Assembly (NCBI GenBank): GCA_002118135.1
Contig: BDIU01000186.1
Location: forward strand, 1-64,000
Source: Trebouxia sp. TZW2008
Taxonomy: Eukaryota; Chlorophyta; Trebouxiophyceae; Trebouxiales; Trebouxiaceae
Reading direction: 5' to 3'
DNA length: 64,000 nt
Part shown: piece after piece, positions 11,187-23,480 of the stretch
Layout: every line of letters starts with the position of its first letter
How positions within the stretch are numbered: the first letter of the stretch is position 1
The notes under the pieces: generated by a model
Told to the model about the DNA's origin: nothing
Databases searched by the model: none
The model's input: only the letters and a program-made list of their open reading frames with translations
Program-made: the position numbers and the translations under genes

Positions 11187-14100
11187 ATGTCAGGGACAGC
11201 GCCCGCAGCTGACCAGGTAAGCTGTAAGCTGCAAACTGTGGGAGTCACTAAACTGTGGGAAGCCAGACAACCTGACAGCGCTCTATTGCTGCCAGGGTGA
11301 TGCTGCGTTGGCTGGCTCCACAATGCGGCGCAGCAGGGTGTCTTCCATCTTTCAGCAGAAGACCATTAAGCCCGACGACATCGATGCAGACTTCCTCAAA
11401 CATGTCCAGTTTGCTGCTCAGCGCGGCTCACCAATGTCCGCTTCATTCACAGCACTTGCTAGTGATCAGCAACCGCCTGCATCAGCAGCACCTGCTGCTC
11501 AATCATCAGCTCAGGAAGACCTGCCAGTCAGCCATGTCAGCTCTGCAGTCATGCAGCCTATGAAAATTGAAGAATTCACCCTGGACAAGATTGAACAGTC
11601 CATTGCTGACATTGAGGCTGAGCTGGGATGGACATCAGGCGCTCCTGAGCAGCAGCCTGCTGCAGCCGCGATTGCTGTGTCACCTGCTGAGGGGTTCAAG
11701 ACCCCTGCTGCACCAGCTAGCATCTTGACTTCCAGCAAAACCAGTGGTGCTGGTCAAAGCAGCTCAGCAGGTAAAGCTCCTAGCATCAACTCAGTGCTGG
11801 TGTGCATTGAATGCTACAGTCCCTTGCGCACTCCTTCTGGTGCAGTTTTTGTATCAACATATGTTTGATTTGTATAACCTGACCAATTGCCCGCACTGCA
11901 AAATATTGCGGTATTGTGTATGCGTATAACATATTATATATGGTGCAACACTGGTTTGCTGAGAACATGCACTGGTCTGGTCTGGTCTGGTCTGGTGTGG
12001 TATGAACCTGCAAGCAGCTGCTTGGCAAACACATTGTTCTCATGTCAGCACCAATGTGCAGATGTGTTGAACAACAACATCGGTTGCACTTTTGTGAGGC
12101 ATGAAGCTCGCTTTGTTACAAGCTTGTTTCAGCACAAGCGTTCACCATGTGTGTTAAAGTTTGCATGTTGGTGGTTGTGCTGCTGAGGAATACGGGTAGC
12201 TTATTTGCAACCTGTGTCTGTTTGAAGCTGTGTCTGTGATACTGATGTTTCTAAACTGTGTCTGTTTCAAGCTGTGTCTGTGTTGCTGATGCGGCTGCAT
12301 TGCAATGTCTGCCACACATGTTTACCATTTGAAAGATCAAGTTCTGATCTGACAGAATGTTGCTGTTGGAAAACGCCCAAACCACTATTTGATGAGTCCT
12401 CTGTCTCCAGGTGGCCAACCTCAGGTGAAAAGGCTGTCATTTATGGGCGAGTTCAACAAGTCTGAGCCTGTCAAGAGCCTTCCACAGGCTGCTGCATCTA
12501 GCACTGCAGCCCCAGCTGTCAGGGCAGAGCCTCAGAAAAGCAGCAGCCTGAAGCGCACACCTACTGCCGACAGTGAAGGTGCTGGTAGCAGTCCAAGCAG
12601 GAGCTTCAGCCTTGCAGAGCAGCGCTCAGTCACTCACAGCCTGGGAACGTCTCTAGATCATGAGGTACAGTGACTTCTCTTTGTAAAAGCTGTGCCCGGT
12701 TACCAAGAAAGGCGACCTTACACTAATCTGTCCCCACTCAGAGGCGCACTTGCAGTCAGAACACAACAACTGTTTCTCAACTGCATTTTCCAAGACATTA
12801 AGAATGTCCTTACATGGAGTGTCCTCACAAGGAGAAGCCACTGACGAAGCAAGTATCTAGTCAGTCTTTTGTTAGCCTACAATACTGAGCAGGATGCTGT
12901 CAGATGTGTGCAGTAATCACCTGTGTGCATCACCGCGATTTAGGTTGTGCACTCATTGCACAAACTTCAGCGCAGGCCAACAGGCTGAACTCAACACAGT
13001 TTCTAGCACATGCGCTAGGTGTGTGTGGCACAAGTTATGTCTTGCCAGCTTAGCTTGCTCGTGGCACTTAGGCCAAGGACTTGTGGCGTTCAGGTGCCCT
13101 CGCGCTTTGCTGAGAGTGCGAGGAAACTTGATCACAGCCTCAGCGAAGCCAATCTGCAGTCGCTGTCCACTCGGTCAAGGTCCCTTGAAGGCTCACAAGG
13201 AGACTCCACCCAGTCTGGTGCAAAGCGTCGAGTGTTCAGACACAGCCTCAGCGGCAAGGGCACTCCCTCAGGAGGGTTAGCTGCCCAGGCGAGCTACACC
13301 AGCCGCTATGCAACCAGGCAGGTGTCAGGACGCTCATCTCCTGTGCACAGTGACACTGCCAGCTCAGGCAAGCGCTCCCTGATCTCCAGTCCTGCCACTA
13401 GCGTACACGGTGGCCAGGACCCTGTGATGCAGTCCTTTGGCAAGTCCAACAAAGCTTCCTCAGCTGTGGCAGCAGATGGTGCCTCAGGCGCAACACTGGC
13501 TGGAGCAGCTGCAGTGTTGAAGTCTCATGTCAGGCCCAGTGCATCGGAAGGCGCTGGGTGGCATTTGGCTACTGGTGATGGTCTGCCCTTCTCACCAAGA
13601 GGCAGCCTTGTAGCTAGCTCTGGCGGCTCCAGAACTCTGCGCCCTATCACCTCACAGCAGGAAGCCTTGTTTGATGCAGACGGCAACCAGTTGCCCCGCT
13701 ATCAGGCTCAGCCACTGCAGTCAGACCTTGAAGTGCTGCCTGAAGGCGCTGCCACACTATCAGCAGCTGCCAAGACGCCTCTTCCAGCCAAAGGCAAAAC
13801 CCCTTCACAGCAGGGCGATTCACCAACCCAAGCAGACCTGATAGGCGCCAATGCTACTAAGCAGAAGTCAAAGCACAGCATGCTGTCGATCATTGCGTTT
13901 CCTTGCTTCTGCATGCGGCCTACACCTACCTCAGCAGATGACCCTTTCACACATGAGTCTTTGCGTGAACGCTACGCAGCCAAGGATGCTGCTGGCAAGG
14001 GCGTCGCAGCACTGAAGCAGCCCAACAGCAAGGCCACAAAGCAAGCCTTGAAGCAGAAGGGGCAGTCTACCAATGCACTGTTGACTGAGGCCAGCAGAGC

Positions 14101-17100
14101 GGACTGGGATCTGGGCACGCACGTGGAGGCAGCTAATGCTGCAGCACCTGGCAATTGGAACACCAACGAGTGGCAGACAGCGCAGGCTGTGGATGAGTCT
14201 CTTGGGGAGGCCAAGGGGCCAGGCCTGCAGGGCTCTGTGTCCCTAGCGCCCAAAAGGGCTGTTGATGGGTCCAAGGCATATGGGGCGTCACAAGAGGTGT
14301 GTATATGTTGGCTGCTATGAATGGCGCATTTTGGTCAGCAAGTCACAGAAACTCAGAAGATTTGCCCTGGGATTGTGCTGGTACGTTCATGTTCTCTGTT
14401 GGTATAGTCTGGCATGTCAATTCTCTGTACATCTCACCAAACTGCATTTGTTGTTTGCTCTGCTTACGCGGGTTGCTGAGAACCGATGCCCCTGGTGTGG
14501 AACCGCAGGGATCCATTGCAGGGGAGCTAGTTTCACCTGCAGCTTCCTTCACCAGTCAGAGAAGCACCAGAAGCTTGGCTCCAGGCCTTGAGGCAGCCGT
14601 CATGCTTGACGCCTCTGTGCATGACAGCCCAAGCGGTCAACCCCGCTCAACCGGCCGCACCAGACCTCAAAGCCGTGAGGCTGAAGCTGACACAGCAACT
14701 TCAGCAGCAGCTGATCTGGCGGCTGATGAGGCAGATGACATCGGTGACGAAGCTGATGACGCAGCTGCTGATGGCATGCAGTCAGTCACGTGGGGTGCTA
14801 GCACAAGCCAGTCTGAGCTTGTGGACATGTTCCTGAGTGGGAGGACTGCCTCAAGCAGAAGCAACACGAGACGCCGCAAGGTATGCACCTTTGTGCATTG
14901 GCATGTTGCACAATCATCAGCAAACACCGGCTGCCGCCCAGTCAAGCACCTGCAGCAGCAGCTGACTATATTTCAAGAGTGTGGGGACTTGGTGCTGAGT
15001 GCTTTGTACACAGCCCTTTTGGTACTCTGCTTGCATTGCAGCATCCCATATACTGTTGTCCCCATGCTGCCTGTGAGTATTTGCTTTGCTGCATGTCAAC
15101 AATGCTTGTCCCTGTTGCCTGCAAATCACAAGCTTGCTATTTCACATAGCTTTCTGCGATTTGTGTCACACAGCTGTGATGGGTGGCACTGTCAGCAGCT
15201 CGTCTAAGAGCTTTGTGTCAAGCTGTCACCCAGAAGCAAAGACTAGTCCAAGATGCACTGTGACTAGCTGGAAAGCCTCTGCATTGCTTTGACAACAACC
15301 ACTAGCATCAAACATACAAGATCTGTTGTCACCAGCCATAGCCTGCTGGTGCACGTCTCCAGCCAGCGGCTATGTAAATGTCTTGCAGCAAATGTGCATA
15401 CTGTGGGTGAATGCGCTGTGACTATCATGCAGGAGTGGAACGGCCCTCAAAGGGACCCCTGACGAGCTTAGCCAGTCCCTGCAAGACATCATGCCGCACC
15501 CTAAGTGCTGTGATCACTGTCACTGTTGATATGTATGTCAGTGTCATCACCACACTCACTGTGGTTGTCATTCAGGAGTGGGAAGGACCAGATGTGGGCA
15601 CCCCTGATGAGGTCAGCCAGTCTCTGGAAGACATCATGCTGCAGCGCTTCCCAGAGCTGGAGCCCATTCTGCTGCAATCCTCTTTCACCAACAAGGAAGC
15701 CCCTTGGAGGCACCCAGGAGCCAAATCTGGCCACACCAGCCATGCACCCAGCAGGGGAGGTAGCCTTGGGGTCAGCAGGGAGGCAAGCTTTGTCCACAGC
15801 AGGTATCTGTGCTGCTGCTGCTGCGCACTCTTGGATTGCTGAACAGTCACAAAAATCAGGCATGCTGCAGCCGACAGCTTGCTGCTTTGTTCAAAGTTGT
15901 AATGTCTCTTGGAGGAGGCAGGTGTTGCTTTGCTCAATTCATGCATGGTCTGTCAGTCAAATCATGACATGCTATTCACGCATGTTGGACAACAGCTGCT
16001 TTTCAGTGGCATTTGCTGATGATGATTTCTGCTACGACAGGCCTGAAAGCCGTGCTGGTCAGCACTCACCGTCTCACCTGCACCCACCAGCACCAGACGC
16101 CAACTTGCCCCAGCAATCAGCACTGGACAGTGGAAGCAGCACTACCAACCTTGCTGCCATCAGTCAACCCTCAGGCGCAGGCAGCATTGGCAGCGCACAG
16201 CATGCTCAGCGTGCACAGCAGGGTCATGCCAGGGTAGCAGATTCAGAGGGGCAGGATGATGGCAGCATGTCAGTGGTGAGGGCTGCAGCCTTGGCTGCTA
16301 GCTCACCTGGGGCTATTGTGAAAGTGCCCACCAGCGCTGCTCTTTCACAGGCGGATCAGATTGCCTTGCGTTATCAATATCAGGCAAGCGACGACTGCAT
16401 TAGTGCATAGCATCACCCTTGCATGCAAATGGGAATGCCTTCTGTGAGTTAATTATGTTTATACAGATTTGTGCTGTTGCTTTGGTAGGATCAAGGCATG
16501 TCCACATTTGATCAGGACTTTTGACCATCACCAGCAACTTCTCAAAGATATACCCAAGTAGGCACACCGTCGGAGTGACCTCTTGCTTTGCTTTGCCCAG
16601 GAACAGCCTCAGACACACGTATTGTATCAAAGTGTTGTATCGGGGTCTGATTCAAGGTTTTGGGGATTGTTAAAGGAGGTGGCATTTAAGGTCTTAGAGA
16701 TTTGGCTAGCCAGACAAAGGCAGACCCTGAACCCCTGAACCTACATCCCACACGGGATTTTGCATCCTGTACAATACCATGATACGTGTGTCTTAGGCAG
16801 GAACAGTGGCATCTGCTGCTTGACAGCAATCAAACAGGAACAAGAATGTGCATTTCTTACCTGAACTGCGCAGCACTCATACACTACAGATGCAGCATTG
16901 CTTCTAAAAAGTCTTGACATGCCTTTCGCTTCCTTGTTTTCTGCTTTCAACCAGAAAGATTTGGCTGTGCATGCAACCATTGAAACGCGTCAGCAAATCT
17001 TCACTGATGCTACTTTGCTCAAGTCAAGTAACCAACAGGTTTGACTGGTACAGTTTTGGTCAAGTTGTGCGACTTACAGGCTTGCTCAATGTTGTTTGGA

Positions 17101-20100
17101 TCAAGTCGGGTGACCTACAGCTTTAACTGTTGCTGCTTCCAGGCAGTTCTGTAAGCTACAGGTGTGACTGGTGCTGTTTTGACTAATGTACATGACATAC
17201 AGGTGCAGGCTCAGCTGCAGCAGAACATGGGTACCCCAGCCTCACCCCAAAAGCTTGGGCGTGTACATGCAATAATTGAAATGAAATGGTACATCTTGAA
17301 ACTGCCATGAGCAAATCATTTAGACCAAAGGTGCAGGCTCAGTTGCTGTGATCAAGTCATGTACCCTTTGCCAATTTGACTAATGCTAGTAAGTCATGAT
17401 CTGCAGGTACAGGCTCAGCTGCAGCAGAGCATGGGGACCCCAGCCTCACCCCCCAAGCTTGGCCGCTCAGCTTCAAAGTCCCCAACCCGCCGCAGTCCCA
17501 CCAAGCACCGGCCCTTCCACCTCTCTGACAGCCCCTGGAGGTCCGACGCAGCAACAGCAGGGCAGTCCCTAGAAGTGACCTCGCCTTCACGTACTGCTCT
17601 TTCAGCATCTCCACGGAAAGGCAGATCGCCTGTCAAACAGGACAAGCTTTCAGTGACTGGCAGTGATCAAAGAGCAGTTGGTTTTGAGTCAAAAGGATCA
17701 GCGACTGCGGCAGGGTTGAGTGGTAACTCTACCAGCAAGGCTGAGCAGTCTGGGCACAGGGAAGCAATGAGTGTAGGGCCACCAGATGCAGCTGATGTCA
17801 TGAGCTTTGGTTCTTATGGCGGCATCTCCTTCTCATCCTTCACTCCTGCTGTACCTGCTGAGAGGCTTGATGCTGCTGAGGATGCTGCAACATCTGCTAA
17901 TGGTGAGCCATTCCAAAGTCATCGACAATGGAGTATAGTCACAAATATCGCAGCATGACTTGACCTTCTGCTGGTCATGCTGCCTGTGCAACCTGTGAGC
18001 AAGCACGTTTTACCGTCTGTGTCCTGTTGATTGAATGAAGGCAAACCACTGCACCTAGCTCTTGTTTGCACTTGCTATGGGTATTTCCTCAAACTGTGTC
18101 AACTCCTCCACTGCTGAGAAGCTGTCCAGAGGAGCACTCAGTCACGGGCAGCACACTGCATATGCGCATCTGAACTACGGCTTCAAAGGGTGAAACGGCA
18201 TGCAGGTACAGCAGTAGACAAGGGCGAGCAGGCGCTAGCTGTAGGCCCAAAGCAGACCACTGTCAGCTTGGCCACCCTCACTGCAGGCATGCATGACAGC
18301 AAATCCCACAAGGAGGCGCGCAGTCAGGGTGGGGAGGGGTCTAGCAGGGGTCAGGAGGGGTCCCGCCGGGGGTCACTAGATAACGGCACACAAGGCAGGC
18401 GCTCATACCTGTCTGTACTGGAGAGCTTAGCACACGGCAGCAATGGCAGCTCGCCTGTTGGCAGCGAGACTGAAGCTTTGCCTGCTGCCTCTGGCATGTT
18501 GCAGCTGCAGGAACAGCACAAGGTACTGACAGCTGCGCAAGCAGCAAGCACTGTGCAAAGCATGCCGATCCAGCATGCACAGCAGCCTTTGGATTCAGAA
18601 TCTTCAGGCAGCCTTTCAGATGCGTCTTCCACCTTTGGAGACAACACTGTAGAGGCTCTGCTCCCTGATGAGGCCTCAGACGCACACACGCTGGGTGTGA
18701 AGCAAGCCAGTGAGACACAGAGCCCAGCGGCCATTGATGTAGAGCTTGGTGGTGAGTCAGATGGCGGCCTTGCGCAGCAGGAAGAGCAGCTGTCACCCTT
18801 AGCAATGGCTCTTGCGTCTCTAGCAGCCACTGCCGCTCAGAAACAGCAGCAGCAGCAAACAATGCAGCAGCAGACGATGCAGCAACAGCAGCCGCATGTA
18901 GATGAGAGCCCAACCACACAGGCAGTCGCAGAAGACGAGCAGGCGTCTGTAACAGCTGAGTCCAGTAGTGAGGACATCCTAGGACATGCGGCGGCAGCTG
19001 CGGCCGCAGCTGGGCTTTCCAGTCAGTGGGAGGCGCCACCGCCAGTGCAGCAGTCACCACAGCCAGAGGCTGATGCTACAATGCAACAGCCAAGCCAAGA
19101 CTGGCCTGGATCTGGGGTTAGAACTGCCAGCGCTTTTGCGGCGAGTGGTCCTGCATCTGAGGCATGGCAGACTGAGGCTGGAATTCAAACGCAGCATGCT
19201 CAGCGTGCACAGCAGGAGGAGGGGCAGCAGCAGAGGGGTGCGTCAGGGGAGTGGCCAGGGCCTGTCAGCAGTGGGCTATCTTGGTCAAGTGCAACAGGGG
19301 ATGCAGCAAGGGGAATTGGCCGCTTTCATGACAACCAGGCCATCAACTATGTTGGCAAGAGCGCCAGGAGGCCAAAGGTCAGGCCCCACTCCGCCTTGAG
19401 ATCTTGAGATGTCATGCATGGAGCCACTGACATGCAGTAGCGTGACCTGCAGTATGATACTGTATCAGCCGTTGGTGTGTCATCTTTCAGCCATGCTCTG
19501 TCTGCTGTATCAGCAACTGTGTCTTGCCAAAATCAATTTTGCAGCCTTCGGCTGACCTTCCATCTGCTGACTTGAGCAGAAGCAAAAGCTTCGCACTTGA
19601 CAACAGCCATCATGACAGCTGCTGACCAACTCCATTCAGTATCATTAGTCTTGTTGGGGCAAACTTTTTGTGTCTCTCTTTGCAAAAAGCGGCTCAGCAA
19701 GCAATGTTGGGCGGCTGCAGGGCTTGTTGGCCAAGCTGCAGGTTTGCAGTTCAAAGCAGACCTTTGATTTTGGCAGGCACATCTGCTCACAATCAAATCT
19801 GTGCGCAGACGCTGGGCCCAGCACCCCTGCAATCATGACAAGCACTGCAGCTCAGCAATCTGTATGTGCGTCTGCAGACAGCAGCTCCAGCAGGCAAGGT
19901 TGGGCGGCTGCAGGGCTTGTTGACCAAGCTAAAGAGGGGCTTTAGCAGAGAACTGGAACAGCCAGACTCCTCCCGCCCTGCCAGCATCGCAGGGCCCAGG
20001 TCCATTGACTCAGAGACGCAACTCCTGCCTGCCACCAAGTCAGGTCAGTCCTAGCCTTGAATCCCCTTGTCAGAGTGTATGCAGCTTTTGTGCATGGCAG

Positions 20101-22841
20101 GAGTGCTGAGCAGATTGTGTGCAAGCGTCAGCTGAGAGGTGTTGACTGGCCTGAGGCCAAATTGACTCAGAGACCCAGCCCCTGCTTGCCACCAAGTCAG
20201 GTCAGTCAGCAGGAAAAGGCAAGGTCTATGCTGTTGGGCATCATACAGGGAGTGTTTATGAGTTGAAGCAGCTTGAGGGGCACTCAACCCTTCTAAGCTT
20301 TCTTGTCACGGTGTCACAGCTCAAAATGCTGTTTTTTCTACGCTGCCAGCATCGCAGGGCCCAGACCCATTCACTCTGAGATCCAGCCCTGCCTGCCACC
20401 AAGTCAGGTCAGTCAAGCAGGAAGTACAAAGACAAAGTCAAGAAGGGGCAACAACTTGCTCCAGCCCTGCTTTGCATTGCACATACAGACTTCAGTGCTC
20501 AGGTACACCAACACTTTGTTTGGTCAAAGTGGCAAGTCTGCGATTCTGAGTGAGCTGCATTTGATGCTATGCACAATCTCTCTGTACCAGCAAGCTGTTG
20601 GGCATTTAGTGCCAAGTCCTGCATGCTGAAATTGCTTTCTAGCAGCTTTCTAGACCTGCCTCAGAGACTACATTCCAGTCTACAGCTCCCCTCCCACAAC
20701 TGAGTCTGATGGCATTGACAATCCCTTTTTTGGCAGAGTCTTGGATGCCAAAGGCCTTCTCTAGACCTGCCTGTGAGAATTTGTCTGAGTGTGTAACCCC
20801 CTAAAGGCCCCCGAGCTGCCCGCCCGTTTTCCTGATGACCCCCCTTGACCACAACAGGGCAGCCTGATGCTTAGCTCAGGGCTAAATGAACCAGCAAGTT
20901 GCTAATCTCTTCATGCAGGGTCCTGGTTACCAAAGGCCTTCTCAAGAACCTCTTCAGAGACTTCGTCTGAGTCTGCAATGCCTCTGAAGGCTACTCACTT
21001 GCGTACTTCCTTTGCTGATGACCGCCTTTGCCCACCCCAACAGGGCAGCCTGATGCTTAGCTCAGGTCCTAAGTGCATCAACAAGTTGCTGAACTCTTCA
21101 TGCAGGGTCATGGATACCAAAAGCCTTCTCGAGAGCCTTCTCAGAGACTTTGTCTGAGTCTGCAACCCCTGTCAAGGCTGCTCAGATGCGCACTCGCTTT
21201 GCTGACGACCCCCCCTTGGGTCCCCCAACAGGGCAGCCTGACCTGGCAGAGGCATCTGGCAGCAGCCCTGCCTTGCAGGGACCCCTGCCCTCCCGGGAGG
21301 CCCCGCCAGAGACTTTCACTGCCCTGCCCTCTCTGCCTGCCCCAGCCCCCATTGCAGGTAAGAAAATAATGTGCGAAATAGCTCGGTGAGCATGCTTTCT
21401 GAAAAACAATGCAGAGGCATCTGTCCGCAGCCCTGCCTTGCAGGGACCCCTGCCCTCCCGGGAGGGCCCCCTAGAGACCTTCGCTGCCCTGCCCTCCCTG
21501 CATGCCCCTGGCCCCATTGCAGGTAGGAGCAACCAACCACTGACAACGCAAAGGAGAAGAAAGGGCAAAAGCTGAAAATGAGTTGACACAGAAACAAACA
21601 GAAGATGTTTGTTGTTGATTTGTATCAACAGCCAGGTTACAGAGAAATTTGAGGAGGCAGCTGGCTTGTGGCATTGCATCTGAACTGTACTTCATATCTA
21701 TGATCAGGGCAATTTCACGAGGATGGCGTCCTGTGCACGATCCTGTGCTGCAGCAATGTTTGAGGCCATGCAGACGCTTTTGCATGCGTTAACACTTGCA
21801 AACCTCAACGGCTGTAGACGCTTGCCTTGCAGACCCTGTATGCCTGAGCAGCCGCTTACTGCAGTGGAGCGATGGGCGCATGAGCATTGTCAGCTTTGCC
21901 TTTCAGCAGTACTTCCCCAAGCAGGTCTGAGGCATGGAGCGATCGTGCTTTGTTTGTTGCCTCAATTGCAAAAGCCAGGTGTTCATGCATGCAACACATC
22001 TTTCTTGTTGCTTTGATCATCATGATGAATACCTCATGATCATCAACATTGTAGGCTTTTAGCCTGATCAAACAGCTGCGGCCTGTGCAGCTGACCCTGT
22101 GCTGGTGCCTGTGAGCACTGCTGTTGGCAAGCCAAGTGAGGCAGCAGGCGCAGAGGCCAGTCCTAGGCGCTCTGGCTTGGTCATTGTGCACCATAATACG
22201 CAAGCCCCCACGCACTCTTCTACTGGCTCAGGTACAGCACTGCATCTGGCCTCATGCCAAATGCTTGACAAATCCAGGTACAGCACCGTATGTTGCCTCA
22301 TGCCAAATGCTTGACAAACCCAGTTACAGCACTGCACGCTGCCTCATGCCAAATGCTTGACAAGGCCAGGTATAGCACTGCATTTTGCCTTATGCCAAAT
22401 GCTTGACAAGCCCAGGTACAGCACTGTATGTTGCCTTGTGCCAAATGCTTGACAGACCCAGGTACAGCGCTGCATTTTGCCTGATATGAAATGTCTGACA
22501 GCCCCCATGTTGATATTTTGCACACTTTGCTGCTTGATGACAAGTCTGTTGGGGTCAGCTGGATGTCAAACAGCACTGTGTATAGGCAGCTGACAGTCAG
22601 GCAGACCACACAATGTAGGGTTCAACCAGAAAGACCAAGTGCTTGCTTTTGGGCATGCACGTTCATACAAAACTGCAACTGTTGCTATCTGCTCTTCCAT
22701 GATCTTGAGAGCAACATTTTGCACAAGGGATGCATGCATAAGGAAGTGCAGACATCTTTGCATACAGCATTGACTGATTGTGTGCTTTCTGCAGGTTCTG
22801 ATGATGATGACGATGTCAGCGAAATGTCTGCAGAGGCATGA
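11187..22841 (+). CDS. Very long low-complexity Ser/Ala/Gln-rich protein, unknown function
   Basis: Fourteen exons keep frame throughout: 11187-11216, 11296-11770, 12411-12664, 13094-14296, 14509-14880, 15576-15802, 16041-16383, 17407-17902, 18206-19377, 19878-20043, 21106-21357, 21415-21522, 22091-22231 and 22795-22841. They give about 1761 residues. Nearly all of it is predicted-disordered-looking Ser/Ala/Gly/Gln sequence with short basic patches (KSPTRRSPTKHRP, NTRRRK, RKGRSPVKQDK) typical of phosphorylated scaffolds. More ordered points are FTLDKIEQSIADIEAELGW near the N terminus, a small Cys cluster IIAFPCFCMRP, acidic DEADDIGDEADD and the terminus GSDDDDDVSEMSAEA. QHAQRAQQ occurs twice, encoded by the same 25 bases. 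The intron after 16383 is GC-AG. A symmetric 60-bp exon at 21865-21924 may also be used. I recognise no domain and assign no function. Confidence 0.8.
12666..12845. mobile_element. MITE copy 2, forming part of a 5' splice site
   Basis: It starts TACAGTGACTTCTCTTTGTAA and ends in a matching inverted arm (CAAGGAGAAGCCACTG). The interior has GTCCTTACAT. The exon before it ends GAG at 12664, so the donor GTACAG is made of G 12665 plus the first bases of the element. Confidence 0.85.
15429..15497 (+). repeat. Echo of the exon that starts at 15576
   Basis: The stretch starts GCAGGAGTGG and runs through CAGTCCCTGCAAGACATCAT, matching exon 15576-15802 (GCCAGTCTCTGGAAGACATC) with substitutions and a deletion. 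It includes the acceptor-like CAG. The frame hits a stop early, so it looks non-functional. Confidence 0.85.
17203..17345 (+). repeat. Two echoes of the exon that starts at 17407
   Basis: Positions 17203-17262 read VQAQLQQNMGTPASPQKLGR after ATACAG, against VQAQLQQSMGTPASPPKLGR in the exon. A shorter copy (GTGCAGGCTCAGTTGC) lies at 17331-17345. The first echo has an acceptor in the right phase but no clear donor before a stop. Confidence 0.85.
19683..19750 (+). repeat. Echo of the exon that starts at 19878
   Basis: TTGGGCGGCTGCAGGGCTTG and its flanks match 19899 onward. The echo lies about 200 bp upstream and is followed by CAGGTTTGC, a donor-like site. Confidence 0.8.
20148..20410 (+). repeat. 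Two echoes of the 3' end of exon 19878-20043 with its donor
   Basis: Copies at about 20148-20215 and 20345-20415 both contain TGCCACCAAGTCAGGTCAGT, as at 20028-20047. The second also keeps CTGCCAGCATCGCAGGGCCC. Each carries the same TCAG|GTCAGT donor. Confidence 0.85.
20735..21065 (+). repeat. Two echoes of exon 21106-21357 with upstream intron
   Basis: Units at about 20735-20880 and 20918-21068 resemble 21100-21240. They share CCAAAGGCCTTCTC-type starts, TGTCTGAGT and CAGGGCAGCCTGATGCTTAG, followed by CTTCATGCAGGGTC. The period is about 185 bp. Both echoes have stops or indels in the exon frame. Confidence 0.85.
22232..22505 (+). repeat. 46-bp tandem repeat, six copies, starting at a donor site
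   Basis: The intron after 22231 begins with six head-to-tail 46-bp units, each starting GTACAGCACTG or close to it and containing CCAAATGCTTGACA. Every unit junction reproduces the CAG|GTACAG donor context. The last unit is the most diverged. Confidence 0.9.
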
Positions 22842-23480
22842 GGCACACTTGTTGTCATGCAGCCATTTGTACAAACGTTGGTGTGATAACGCCTTGAACG
22901 GCTGCTCGCCTTACAGCTTGCGCAGCGCAGGATTGTCTCATAGAAGTGCGATGATCAGTTCATGTGCAATGCTTCAGTGTAGAATATGGACGACTTGAAC
23001 AGACTGGTGACAATGTGCACAACTAGCTCAGAATCATTCTGCATTGTTCCGATGGACGACCTTTACACTTGACTTGTTGACTTAGCATTGTCAACACAAC
23101 ACTGTGGTGCAGCATCTCCTTGATACCCTCTGAGCTTCTCGTATCAACTGGTTGCATGCAACACCAGACCCGCCTTTCATGTGTATAGATGGACTGTACT
23201 GGCAATATACGCATGAATGGAAACAAAAGGGTGAGACTTCAAGTTCTTAAATTGCAAGAGGATGCAATCTGTTTGAAGTGCCTGACTCGAGCCTGATGCA
23301 ACTGGCAAGACTGCACCCTTGGCATCATGGCCTCATACATCAGTAACACATAACATCAACAACCTCGAACTTGTCTTACAGCATCTCTGGGTAGCTTGTG
23401 CTCAACAGATTTTACAATGTCCTCCTATGAACAATCTGCGAATTGTCTTGCAGCATATCTGGCTGACTTGTGTCCATAGC
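22842..23480. other. Intergenic between convergent genes, no gene seen
   Basis: Only short open frames are present. Around 23350-23470 there is a two-copy repeat of about 75 bp with AATTGTCTTGCAGCAT-like words. The region lies downstream of the stop of the large gene (22841) and of the first SDR (23812). Confidence 0.5.

Noticed and set aside
18341..19060. Long minus-strand open frame of 239 codons
   Set aside because: It is the complement of the large exon 18206-19377, whose plus frame joins both neighbours in phase. Its Leu/Arg/His-rich content is what the complement of a Gln/Ser/Ala-rich exon gives.
22232..22505. CRISPR-like array
   Set aside because: The 46-bp units are contiguous with no unique spacers, lie in an intron and begin at a splice donor.
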